Origin: Myoxocephalus aenaeus
Lineage: Eukaryota; Chordata; Actinopteri; Perciformes; Cottidae
Direction: 5' to 3'
DNA length: 64,000 bases
Assembly: GCA_038501785.1 (NCBI GenBank)
Contig: JBAMJR010000506.1
Location: 1-64,000, forward strand
A model generated the notes under the pieces. That model searched no databases and was not told the DNA's origin. It saw only the letters and a list, made by a program, of their open reading frames with translations. The translations under genes were made by a program, and so were the position numbers. Below, in pieces: positions 1 to 11,054 of this stretch; positions within the stretch are counted from its first letter, which is position 1, and each line of letters opens with the position of its first letter.

Positions 1-2634
1 GACCTACCTGTAGTAAAGGTACTAATACACACTGTGACCTACCTGTAGTAAAGGTACTAATACACACTGTGACCTACCTGTAGTAAAGGTACTAATACAC
101 ACTGACCTACCTGTAGTAAAGGTACTAATACACACTGACCTACCTGTAGTAAAGGTACTAATACACACTGACCTACCTGTAGTAAAGGTACTAATACACA
201 CTGTGACCTACCTGTAGTAAAGGTACTAATACACACTGTGACCTACCTGTAGTAAAGGTACTAATACACACTGTGACCTACCTGTAGTAAAGGTACTAAT
301 ACACACTGTGACCTACCTGTAGTAAAGGTACTAATACACACTGTGACCTACCTGTAGTAAAGGTACTAATACACACTGTGACCTACCTGTAGTAAAGGTA
401 CTAATACACACTGTGACCTACCTGTAGTAAAGGTACTAATACACACTGTGACCTACCTGTAGTAAAGGTACTAATACACACTGACCTACCTGTAGTAAAG
501 GTACTAATACACACTGACCTACCTGTAGTAAAGGTACTAATACACACTGACCTACCTGTAGTAAAGGTACTAATACACACTGTGACCTACCTGTAGTAAA
601 GGTACTAATACACACTGACCTACCTGTAGTAAAGGTACTAATACACACTGACCTACCTGTAGTAAAGGTACTAATACACACTGACCTACCTGTAGTAAAG
701 GTACTAATACACACTGACCTACCTGTAGTAAAGGTACTAATACACACTGTGACCTACCTGTAGTAAAGGTACTAATACACACTGTGACCTACCTGTAGTA
801 AAGGTACTAATACACACTGACCTACCTGTAGTAAAGGTACTAATACACACTGTGACCTACCTGTAGTAAAGGTACTAATACACACTGTGACCTACCTGTA
901 GTAAAGGTACTAATACACACTGACCTACCTGTAGTAAAGGTACTAATACACACTGACCTACCTGTAGTAAAGGTACTAATACACACTGTGACCTACCTGT
1001 AGTAAAGGTACTAATACACACTGACCTACCTGTAGTAAAGGTACTAATACACACTGACCTACCTGTAGTAAAGGTACTAATACACACTGACCTACCTGTA
1101 GTAAAGGTACTAATACACACTGTGACCTACCTGTAGTAAAGGTACTAATACACACTGTGACCTACCTGTAGTAAAGGTACTAATACACACTGACCTACCT
1201 GTAGTAAAGGTACTAATACACACTGTGACCTACCTGTAGTAAAGGTACTAATACACACTGACCTACCTGTAGTAAAGGTAATAATACACACTGTGACCTA
1301 CCTGTAGTAAAGGTACTAATACACACTGTGACCTACCTGTAGTAAAGGTACTAATACACACTGACCTACCTGTAGTAAAGGTACTAATACACACTGTGAC
1401 CTACCTGTAGTAAAGGTACTAATACACACTGACCTACCTGTAGTAAAGGTACTAATACACACTGTGACCTACCTGTAGTAAAGGTACTAATACACACTGT
1501 GACCTACCTGTAGTAAAGGTACTAATACACACTGACCTACCTGTAGTAAAGGTACTAATACACACTGACCTACCTGTAGTAAAGGTACTAATACACACTG
1601 TGACCTACCTGTAGTAAAGGTACTAATACACACTGTGACCTACCTGTAGTAAAGGTACTAATACACACTGACCTACCTGTAGTAAAGGTACTAATACACA
1701 CTGTGACCTACCTGTAGTAAAGGTACTAATACACACTGACCTACCTGTAGTAAAGGTACTAATACACACTGTGACCTACCTGTAGTAAAGGTACTAATAC
1801 ACACTGTGACCTACCTGTAGTAAAGGTACTAATACACACTGTGACCTACCTGTAGTAAAGGTACTAATACACACTGACCTACCTGTAGTAAAGGTACTAA
1901 TACACACTGTGACCTACCTGTAGTAAAGGTACTAATACACACTGACCTACCTGTAGTAAAGGTAATAATACACACTGTGACCTACCTGTAGTAAAGGTAC
2001 TAATACACACTGTGACCTACCTGTAGTAAAGGTACTAATACACACTGTGACCTACCTGTAGTAAAGGTACTAATACACACTGTGACCTACCTGTAGTAAA
2101 GGTACTAATACACACTGTGACCTACCTGTAGTAAAGGTACTAATACACACTGACCTACCTGTAGTAAAGGTACTAATACACACTGACCTACCTGTAGTAA
2201 AGGTACTAATACACACTGTGACCTACCTGTAGTAAAGGTACTAATACACACTGTGACCTACCTGTAGTAAAGGTACTAATACACACTGTGACCTACCTGT
2301 AGTAAAGGTACTAATACACACTGACCTACCTGTAGTAAAGGTACTAATACACACTGTGACCTACCTGTAGTAAAGGTACTAATACACACTGTGACCTACC
2401 TGTAGTAAAGGTACTAATACACACTGTGACCTACCTGTAGTAAAGGTACTAATACACACTGTGACCTACCTGTAGTAAAGGTACTAATACACACTGACCT
2501 ACCTGTAGTAAAGGTACTAATACACACTGTGACCTACCTGTAGTAAAGGTACTAATACACACTGTGACCTACCTGTAGTAAAGGTACTAATACACACTGT
2601 GACCTACCTGTAGTAAAGGTACTAATACACACTG
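1..2634. repeat. 33/35-bp minisatellite (about 77 copies)
   Basis: The unit begins GACCTACCTGTAGTAAAGG and ends in ACACACT (33 bp) or ACACACTGT (35 bp). The two lengths are interspersed and units are otherwise nearly identical, with rare C-to-A changes near 1281 and 1965. The array starts at the window edge, so its true length is unknown. It ends about 160 bp before the first dbt exon seen, so it probably lies in dbt intron 1. Open frames in it are repeat artefacts. Confidence 0.95.
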
Positions 2635-2792
2635 ACCTCTACCTGCCTGGTGACCTGTGTGCCTGTCTGTCTCTCTACCTGTCTGTCTCTCTTCAGATGA
2701 CTCATCCTGTCTGTCTCTCTTCAGATAACTCATCCTGTCTCTCTACCTGTCTGTCTCTCTTCAGATAACTCATCCTGTCTGTCTCTCTTCAG

Positions 2793-2925
2793 ATGACTCA
2801 TCAGTACCGGCGTCGATGTTTCCGGCTGCAGAGCTTCAGGTCCAACCGGACCGTTCGGCCTCTGAGCTTCAGATGTGAACCGAGCCTCCAGAGGATCAGC
2901 AGCAGGACCCTGCACTCCTCCACCG
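2793..2925 (+). CDS. dbt: dbt exon with mitochondrial presequence
   Basis: The frame opens [12 protein letters not shown], is rich in Arg and Ser with no acidic residue until Glu32, and ends RTLHSST plus one base, as expected for a matrix-targeting sequence. The acceptor is CTCTCTTCAG and the donor GTAGGT. The frame and phase (1) match the next exon. The 5' boundary is the least certain because the acceptor region is repeated four times. Confidence 0.7.
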
Positions 2926-3678
2926 GTAGGTCCTGAGACCAGCAGGGCCCAAAGTCCTGAGACCAGCAGGGCCCAAAGTCCTGAGACCAGCAGGGCCCAA
3001 AGTCCTGAGACCAGCAGGGCCCAAAGTCCTGAGACCAGCAGGGCCCAAAGTCCTGAGACCAGCAGGGCCCAAAGTCCTGGCACACATCCATTACATTACA
3101 TTACATTACATGTCATTTAGCTGACGCTTTTATCCAAAGCGACTTACAATAGTGCATTCAATCATGAGTACAAACTCAGAAAAACAACAATCAATAATCA
3201 ATAATCAATAAAGTGCAGTTTCTTCACTAGAGTTAAATTTCGAAAATTACAGAAAATTACAAAGTGCTATAAATAAGAGACATCAAGTGCTACTAGAGTG
3301 CTAGTACAGTGCTACCTTCCTTATTCAAGGTGTAGTCGAAAGAGATGCGTTTTTAGTTTTCGGCGGAAGATGTAGAGACTTTCTGCTGTCCTGATGTCAA
3401 TGGGGAGCTCATTCCACCATTGAGGAGCCAGGACAGCAAACAGTCGTGACTTTGTTGAGTGTTTAGCTCGTAGTGACGGAGCTACAAGTCGTTTAGCAGA
3501 AGCCGAGCGGAGTGCCCGAGCTGGGGTGTACGGTGTTACCATGTCCTGTATATCCTCGGTTTCAGGACTTGAGGAAGACTCTGGTGTTTGTTCCGCCTCA
3601 TTTCTATGGAGTTAGGAGTTCTTCCTGGTTCAGAGAATCCAGATCAACAGGTTTCATTCCACAGATCTAGACTCTAGA

Positions 3679-3720
<42 letters not shown>

Positions 3721-6700
3721 AATATGATGATGTCACTGTGTTTTCTCCTAGTGAGTCGAGGACCAATCGTCTCGTTCAAACTGTCCGACATCGGAGAGGG
3801 AATCATGGAGGTGACGGTGAAGGAGTGGTGAGTCCCGAGACCCCCACGCGAGACCCCCACGCGAGACCCCCACGCGAGACCCCCACGCGAGACCCCCACG
3901 CGAGACCCCCACGCGAGACCCCCACGCGAGACCCCCACGCGAGACCCCCACGCGAGACCCCCACGCCCAAATGAATACTAAGAATATGCAGACGAGGAGA
4001 CTACTGAGACCACGAGACTACTTACCCAAGACTGCAGAGCCCAGCTGGACCCTGACTCCTCTGTCCTCAGGTACGTGAAGGAGGGAGATAAGGTGTCCCA
4101 GTTCGACAGCATCTGTGAGGTCCAGAGCGACAAGGCCTCCGTCACCATCACCAGCCGCTACGACGGCGTGATCACCAAGCTGTACTACGAGGTGGACGGC
4201 ACGGCGCTGGTGGGCGAGCCGCTGGTGGACATCGAGACCGAGTCCAGCTCAGGTGAGACGGGCTGTGCCATTTATGAAATGACACCGCCGAACTGCATGC
4301 TGGGTACCGCTCGCCCACTATCACAACAAGGAGGGACTTAGGACCCAGGGGAATGTAGGTGGGAAACCTACACCCCACCTACATGCCCCTGGGTCCTAAG
4401 TCCCAGGGGCATGTAGGTGGGGTGTAGGTTTTGTGTCAATGAATGAATGTGTTTACCGTGAAACCTCCAGAATCTTACAAAATACCGTGATGTGAATGTT
4501 TGGCCCTACGTTAGTCCTGAACCGGGTCTCCGGGTCTCCCGGGGTTCTGGTTTCACTCTAAAGCCGTGTCGTTGATCAGAGGTCATCCAGGAGGAGGACG
4601 TGGTGGAGACGCCCGCCATGGCCCGAGAAGAACACACCCACCAGGAGATCAAAGGACACAAGACCCAGGCCACGCCCGCCGTCAGGCGCCTGGCCATGGA
4701 GAACAACGTGAGGCTGTCTAGTCTGTCTCTAGTCTAGTCTGTCTAGTCTGTCTCTAGTCTAGTCTGTCTAGTCTGTCTAGTCTGTCTCTAGTCTAGTCTG
4801 TCTAGTCTGTCTCTAGTCTGGTCTGTCTAGTCTGTCTCTAGTCTAGTCTGTCTCTAGTCTGTCTCTAGTCTAGTCTGTCTCTAGTCTAGTCTGTCTCTAG
4901 TCTGTCTAGTCTAGTCTGTCTCTAGTCTGTCTAGTCTAGTCTGTCTCTAGTCTAGTCTGTCTAGTCTGTCTCTAGTCTGTCTCTAGTCTGTCTCTAGTCT
5001 AGTCTGTCTCTAGTCTGTCTAGTCTAGTCTGTCTCTAGTCTGTCTAGTCTAGTCTGTCTCTAGTCTAGTCTGTCTAGTCTGTCTCTAGTCTGGTCTGTCT
5101 AGTCTGTCTCTAGTCTAGTCTGTCTCTAGTCTGTCTAGTCTGGTCTGTCTCTAGTCTGTCTAGTCTAGTCTGTCTCTAGTCTAGTCTGTCTAGTCTGGTC
5201 TGTCTCTAGTCTGTCTAGTCTAGTCGGTCTAGTCTGTCTCTAGTCTGTCTCTAGTCTGTCTAGTCTGTCTAGTCTGTCCATTCTGTCCTTCCTCGTGTTC
5301 CCAGTGTAACCTGTGACTAGTTTAACTGGTTTGACTGGTCTGACTCCTCAGATTAAGCTCAGTGAGGTGGTGGGGACGGGGCGAGACGGACGGATCCTGA
5401 AGGAGGACATCCTGAACTTCCTGGCCAAGCAGACCGGAGCCATCATCCCTCAGACCCTGTTCCAGGAGGTCCAGACTCCGCCCCCTGCTGCTGCCGGGCC
5501 CGTGGTGGCCATGACACCTGCACCTGCCACGCCCAGACCCGCCTTCACCGGCAAGGACGTCACCGAGCCCCTCAAAGGTCAGACCAGGTCCTGGTTCCCT
5601 GAGACCAGACCATGATGTGGTCTCTAGATCCTGGTTCCCTGAGACCAGACCATGATGTGGTCTCTAGATCCTGGTTCCCTGAGACCAGACCATGATGTGG
5701 TCTCTAGATCCTGGTTCCCTGAGACCAGACCATGATGTGGTCTCTAGATCCTGGTTCCCTGAGACCAGACCATGATGTGGTCTCTAGATCCTGGTTCCCT
5801 GAGACCAGACCATGATGTGGTCTCGCCTGTCGGTTCCTCCAGGTTTCCACCGGGCGATGATGAAGACGATGACGGCAGCGCTGAAGATCCCTCACTTCGG
5901 GTACTGTGACGAAGTGGACCTGAGCCGCCTGGCGGGTCTGAGGGCGGAGCTCCGACCCGTGGCTGAAGGTCGCGGGGTCAAGCTGAGCTACATGCCGTTC
6001 TTCATCAAGGTACGGCCACGCCCACGTCCACGCCGATTGGTTCAACGCTGAGTGGTGATTTAACGCTGCGCTCTCATTGGTTCAGGCCGCCTCCCTCGGC
6101 CTCCTCCACTTCCCCATCCTCAACTCCTCATTGGACGAGAGCTGCCAGAACATCACGTACAAGGTTTCTATTTGTTCTCTTGTATCGATCTCCGGTCTGG
6201 ACTCACCGGTTCTCCACAACCTCTCACTAGAACCACACACCAGAACCACAACCACATATCAGAACCACACACCAGAACCACAACCACACTCTAGAACCAC
6301 ACGGTTCTGCTCGGGTCCCAGCGCTGAAGCTCAGTGCGGTTCTGTTCTCAGGCATCGCACAACATCGGCCTGGCGATGGACACCGCTCAGGGTCTGCTGG
6401 TTCCCAACGTGAAGAACGTCCAGCTGCTCAGCGTGTTCGACATCGCTCAGGAGCTGAACCGCCTGCAGGCGCTCGGAACCGCCGGCCAGCTGGGAACCCA
6501 CGAGCTGAGCGGGGGAACCTTCACCCTGTCCAACATCGGATCAGTGAGTTCTACAACACACCCTAGAACCACAGCCACACACCAGAACCACAGCCACACA
6601 CCAGAACCACAGCCACTCTCTAGAACCACAGCCACTCTCTAGAACCACAGCCACACACCAGAACCACAGCCACACACCAGAACCACATCCACACACCAGA

Positions 6701-9700
6701 ACCACATCCACACACCAGAACCACAGCCACTCTCTAGAACCACAGCCACACACCAGAACCACAGCCACTCTCTAGAACCACAGCCACACACCAGAACCAC
6801 AGCCACACACCAGAACCACAGCCACACACCAGAACCACAGCCACACACCAGAACCACAGCCACACACCAGAACCACAGCCACTCTCTAGAACCACAGCCA
6901 CACACCAGAACCACAGCCACTCTCTAGAACCACAGCCACTCTCCAGAACCACAGCCACTCTCTAGAACCACAGCCACACACCAGAACCACAGCCACTCTC
7001 TAGAACCACAGCCACTCTCTAGAACCACAGCCACTCTCTAGAACCACAGCCACACACCAGAACCACATCCACACACCAGAACCACATCCACACACCAGAA
7101 CCACATCCACACACCAGAACCACACCCTAGAACCACAGCCACTCTCTAGAACCACATCCACACACCAGAACCACATCCACACACCAGAACCACACCCTAG
7201 AACTACAGCCACTCTCTAGAACCACTTCCACACACCAGAACCACATCCACACCAGAACCACACCCTAGAACCACAGCCACTCTCTAGAACCACATCCACA
7301 CACCAGAACCACATCCACACACCAGAACCACTCTCTAGAACCACATCCACACACCAGAACCACATCCACACACCAGAACCACATCCACACACCAGAACCA
7401 CTCTCTAGAACCACAGCCACTCTCTAGAACCACAGCCACACACCAGAACCACAGCCACTCTCTAGAACCACAGCCACACACCAGAACCACAGCCACTCTC
7501 TAGAACCACAGCCACTCTCTAGAACCACAGCCACACACCAGAACCACATCCACACACCAGAACCACATCCACACACCAGAACCACACACCAGAACCACAT
7601 CCACATACCAGAACCACACCCTAGAACTACAGCCACTCTCTAGAACCACATCCACACACCAGAACCACATCCACACCAGAACCACACCCTAGAACCACAG
7701 CCACTCTCTAGAACCACATCCACACACCAGAACCACTCTCTAGAACCACATCCACACACCAGAACCACATCCACACACCAGAACCACTCTCTAGAACCAC
7801 ATCCACACACCAGAACCACATCCACACACCAGAACCACATCCACACACCAGAACCACTCTCTAGAACCACATCCACACACCAGAACCACATCCACACACC
7901 AGAACCACTCTCTAGAACCACAGCCACTCTCTAGAACCACAGCCACTCTCTAGAACCACAGCCACTCTCTAGAACCACACCAGAACCACATCCACACACC
8001 AGAACCACACTCTAGAACCACATCCACACACCAGAACCACATCAACACACCAGAACCACACCCACACACCACAGCCACTCTCTAGAACCACAGCCACTCT
8101 TCTAGAACCACATCCACTCTAGAACCACATCCACTCTAGAACCACAGACACTCTCTAGAACCACAGCCACGCTCTAGAACCACAGACACTCACCAGAACC
8201 ACAGACACTCTCTAGAACCACAGACACTCTCTAGAACCACAGCCACTCACCAGAACCACAGCCACTCTCTAGAACCACTCTCTAGAACCACAGCCACTCT
8301 CTAGAACCACAGCCACTCACCAGAACCACTCTCTAGAACCACAGCCACTCTCCAGAACCACTCTCTATAACCACAGCCACACACCAGAACCACAGCCACA
8401 CACCAGAACCACAGCCACTCTCTAGAACCACAGCCACACACCAGAACCACAGCCACTCTCTAGAACCACAGCCACACACCAGAACCACATCCACACACCA
8501 GAACCACATCCACACACCAGAACCACACACCAGAACCACATCCACACACCAGAACCACACCCTAGAACCACAGCCACTCTCTAGAACCACATCCACACAC
8601 CAGAACCACACCAGAACCACATCCACACACCAGAACCACACCCTAGAACCACAGCCACTCTCTAGAACCACATCCACACACCAGAACCACATCCACACCA
8701 GAACCACACCCTAGAACCACAGCCACTCTCTAGAACCACATCCACACACCAGAACCACATCCACACACCAGAACCACTCTCTAGAACCACATCCACACAC
8801 CAGAACCACATCCACACACCAGAACCACATCCACACACCAGAACCACTCTCTAGAACCACATCCACACACCAGAACCACTCTCTAGAACCACAGCCACTC
8901 TCTAGAACCAGAACCACTCTCTAGAACCACAGCCACTCTCTAGAACCACACCAGAACCACATCCACACACCAGAACCACACTCTAGAACCACATCCACAC
9001 ACCAGAACCACATCCACACACCAGAACCACTCTCTAGAACCACAGCCACTCTCTAGAACCACAGCCACTCTCTAGAACCACAGCCACTCTTCTAGAACCA
9101 CAGCCACACACCAGAACCACATCCACTCTAGAACCACAGACACTCTCTAGAACCACAGCCACTCTCTAGAACCACAGCCACTCACCAGAACCACAGCCAC
9201 TCTCTAGAACCACAGCCATTCTCTAGAACCACAGCCACCCACCAGAACCACTCTCTAGAACCACAGCCACTCTCTAGAACCACAGCCACTCTCTAGAACC
9301 ACTCTCTAGAACCACAGCCACTCTCTAGAACCACTCTCTAGAACCACTCTCTAGAACCACAGCCACTCTCTAGAACCACTCTCTAGAACCACAGCCACTC
9401 TCTAGAACCACAGCCACTCACTAGAACCACTCTCTAGAACCACAGCCACTCTCTAGAACCACAGCCACTCACTAGAACCACTCTCTAGAACCACAGCCAC
9501 TCTCTAGAACCACAGCCACTCTCTAGAACCACAGCCACTCTCTAGAACCACAGCCACTCACTAGAACCACATCCACACACCAGAACCACATCCACACACC
9601 AGAACCACTCTCTAGAACCACATCCACACACCAGAACCACTCTCTAGAACCACAGCCACTCTCTAGAACCAGAACCACTCTCTAGAACCACAGCCACTCT

Positions 9701-11054
9701 CTAGAACCACACCAGAACCACATCCACACACCAGAACCACACTCTAGAACCACATCCACACACCAGAACCACACCCACACACCACAGCCACTCTCTAGAA
9801 CCACAGCCACTCTCTAGAACCACAGCCACACACCAGAACCACATCCACTCTAGAACCACATCCACTCTAGAACCACAGACACTCTCTAGAACCACAGCCA
9901 CTCTCTAGAACCACAGCCACTCACCAGAACCACAGCCACTCTCTAGAACCACTCTCTAGAACCACAGCCATTCTCTAGAACCACAGCCACCCACCAGAAC
10001 CACTCTCTATAACCACAGCCACTCTCTAGAACCACAGCCACTCTCTAGAACCACTCTCTAGAACCACAGCCACTCTCTAGAACCACTCTCTAGAACCACA
10101 GCCACTCTCTAGAACCACTCTCTAGAACCACAGCCACTCTCTAGAACCACAGCCACTCACTAGAACCACTCTCTAGAACCACAGCCACTCTCTAGAACCA
10201 CAGCCACTCACTAGAACCACTCTCTAGAACCACAGCCACTCTCTAGAACCACAGCCACTCACTAGAACCACTCTCTAGAACCACAGCCATTCTCTAGAAC
10301 CACAGCCACTCACCAGAACCACAGCCACTCACTAGAACCACTCTCTAGAACCACAGCCACGCTCTAGAACCACAGCCACTCTCTAGAACCACAGCCACTC
10401 TCTAGAACCACAGCCACGCTCTAGAACCACAGCCACGCTCTAGAACCACAGCCACTCTCTAGAACCACAGCCACGCTCTAGAACCACAGCCACTCTCTAG
10501 AACCACAGCCACGCTCTAGAACCACAGCCACGCTCTAGAACCACAGCCACGCTCTAGAACCACAGCCACGCTCTAGAACCACAGCCACGCTCTAGAACCA
10601 CAGCCACGCTCTAGAACCACAGCCACGCTTAACCGCACTAGGACCAGAGCCGGCTTCACAGAACCCGTTTGTCTCGTGTGACTCAGATCGGAGGGACGTA
10701 CGCCAAACCGGTCATTCTTCCTCCTGAAGTCGCCATCGGAGCTCTGGGGAAAATCCAGGTTGGTTCCGAAGCACATGGATCCTAGTCCGGGTTGTTAGAA
10801 CCCACGTTCTACAACGTTTAAGTTGCAGGTTGGGAACAGAACCAGATGAGTGATGAAGAGTGTTCCTGGTGTGTTCTACCCGTCAGGTTCTCCCTCGGTT
10901 CGACGCCGGCGGTCAGGTGGTCCGAGCTCACGTCATGAACGTCAGCTGGTCTGCGGATCATCGCGTCATCGACGGAGCCACCATGAGTCGGTTCTCCAAC
11001 CTGTGGAGGGAGTATCTGGAGAACCCGGCCCGCATGGTGCTGGACCTCAAATAA
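2793..11054 (+). CDS. dbt: dbt: lipoamide acyltransferase E2 core of branched-chain 2-oxoacid dehydrogenase (spliced; exon 1 not seen)
   Basis: E2 transfers branched acyl groups from E1 via a lipoyl lysine to CoA in the mitochondrial matrix and forms the core of the BCKDH complex. Ten exons join in frame: 2793-2925, 3752-3827, 4071-4252, 4580-4707, 5352-5577, 5843-6009, 6086-6163, 6352-6543, 10687-10758 and 10887-11054. They give 473 residues, against 482 for the human precursor. From the first ATG of the first exon seen, the order is: an Arg/Ser-rich presequence (1-44), a lipoyl domain (about 48-125, lipoyl Lys91 in the SDKAS motif), a peripheral-subunit binding domain (about 160-200, [12 protein letters not shown] then [10 protein letters not shown]), a Pro/Ala linker, and the 2-oxoacid dehydrogenase acyltransferase domain. 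Catalytic His443 and Asp447 lie in HRVIDG, and the protein ends LDLK as in mammals. All listed junctions have AG acceptors and GT donors with compatible phases. Whether translation starts at this ATG or in an unseen upstream exon is undecided. Confidence 0.95.
2931..3079 (+). repeat. 24-bp minisatellite in a dbt intron (about 6 copies)
   Basis: The unit starts TCCTGAGACCAGCAGGGCCC and ends AAAG. The copies are nearly perfect and begin five bases after the splice donor at 2926. The 24-bp period leaves open frames on both strands that are not genes. Confidence 0.9.
3091..3545 (-). mobile_element. 5'-truncated L2-like LINE, 3' end
   Basis: On the minus strand a 73-codon frame contains [17 protein letters not shown] followed by a KTHLF motif, the usual C-terminus of CR1/L2-type reverse transcriptases. 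It is followed by a 3' tail containing GTCGCTTTGGATAAAAGCG and ending in a (TGTAA)n repeat, a tail common to fish L2 LINEs and SINEs that share it. Only the 3' end of the element remains, inside a dbt intron. Confidence 0.75.
3680..3722. repeat. (GAT)n microsatellite
   Basis: About 13 GAT/ATG trinucleotides lie 30 bp upstream of a dbt splice acceptor. Confidence 0.9.
3752..3827 (+). CDS. dbt: dbt exon: start of lipoyl domain
   Basis: The exon encodes [20 protein letters not shown], the conserved first strand of the E2 lipoyl domain. It is preceded by TTTTCTCCTAG and followed by GTGAGT. Confidence 0.95.
3834..3968 (+). repeat. 13-bp minisatellite in a dbt intron (about 10 copies)
   Basis: The unit GAGACCCCCACGC repeats about ten times, starting within about 10 bp of the splice donor at 3828. 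Confidence 0.9.
4071..4252 (+). CDS. dbt: dbt exon: lipoyl domain with lipoylated lysine
   Basis: The exon encodes [17 protein letters not shown], then [14 protein letters not shown]. The Lys in SDKAS is the lipoyl attachment site of the family. It ends in phase 1 at GTGAGA. Confidence 0.97.
4333..4431. repeat. two overlapping inverted repeats
   Basis: Two stems compete for the same bases. One pairs 4333-4363 with 4374-4404 (31 bp, one mismatch, 10-nt loop). The other pairs 4364-4390 with 4405-4431 (27 bp, perfect, 14-nt loop). They lie in a dbt intron, 80 bp after the donor. They may be a remnant of a foldback/MITE-type element. Confidence 0.85.
4580..4707 (+). CDS. dbt: dbt exon: linker and first half of E1/E3-binding domain
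   Basis: The exon encodes [18 protein letters not shown] and [13 protein letters not shown], typical of E2b. It ends in phase 0 at GTGAGG. Confidence 0.96.
4712..5277 (+). repeat. CTAGTCTGTCT-type short tandem array in a dbt intron
   Basis: CTAGTCTGTCT and CTAGTCTGTCTCTAGT modules are mixed over about 565 bp, starting 5 bp after the splice donor and ending about 75 bp before the next acceptor. Confidence 0.93.
5352..5577 (+). CDS. dbt: dbt exon: end of binding domain and Pro/Ala linker
   Basis: The exon encodes [20 protein letters not shown], then a Pro/Ala-rich linker and [12 protein letters not shown] leading into the acyltransferase domain. The acceptor is ACTCCTCAG and the donor GTCAGA, phase 1. 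Confidence 0.96.
5590..5824 (+). repeat. 40-bp minisatellite in a dbt intron (about 6 copies)
   Basis: The unit contains CTGGTTCCCTGAGACCAGAC then CATGATGTGGTCTCTAGATC. GAGACCA and TGGTCTC within each unit can pair. The array fills almost the whole intron between donor 5578 and acceptor 5842. Confidence 0.93.
5843..6009 (+). CDS. dbt: dbt exon: start of acyltransferase domain
   Basis: The exon encodes [20 protein letters not shown], then [10 protein letters not shown] and [10 protein letters not shown], matching the first part of the E2 catalytic domain. Phase 0 at the donor. Confidence 0.97.
6086..6163 (+). CDS. dbt: dbt exon: acyltransferase domain
   Basis: The 26 codons [15 protein letters not shown]...NITYK sit between TTGGTTCAG and GTTTCT, phase 0 at both ends. 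Confidence 0.96.
6352..6543 (+). CDS. dbt: dbt exon: acyltransferase domain
   Basis: The exon encodes [20 protein letters not shown], then [11 protein letters not shown] and [11 protein letters not shown]. The last motif is the conserved strand before the active-site region. The donor GTGAGT is followed by a 4-kb array. Confidence 0.97.
6550..10630 (+). repeat. 19-bp/13-bp minisatellite filling a dbt intron (4.1 kb)
   Basis: Units are AGAACCACAGCCACTCTCT, AGAACCACAGCCACACACC, AGAACCACATCCACACACC and the shorter AGAACCACTCTCT, freely mixed. The last 300 bp is enriched in a CACGCTCT variant. The array starts about 20 bp after the donor and ends about 55 bp before the next acceptor. A short relative (AGAACCACACACC units, 6228-6302) sits in the preceding intron, so the motif existed there too. 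Confidence 0.97.
10687..10758 (+). CDS. dbt: dbt exon: acyltransferase domain
   Basis: The 24 codons [20 protein letters not shown] plus GKIQ are flanked by GTGACTCAG and GTTGGT. They follow the previous exon's SNIGS without gap relative to the family. Confidence 0.96.
10887..11054 (+). CDS. dbt: dbt last coding exon with catalytic HRxxDG
   Basis: The exon encodes [20 protein letters not shown], then the active site SADHRVIDG and the C-terminus ARMVLDLK, stop TAA at 11052-11054. Confidence 0.97.
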   Translation, partial: VLPRFDAGGQVVRAHVMNVSWSADHRVIDGATMSRFSNLWREYLENPARMVLDLK

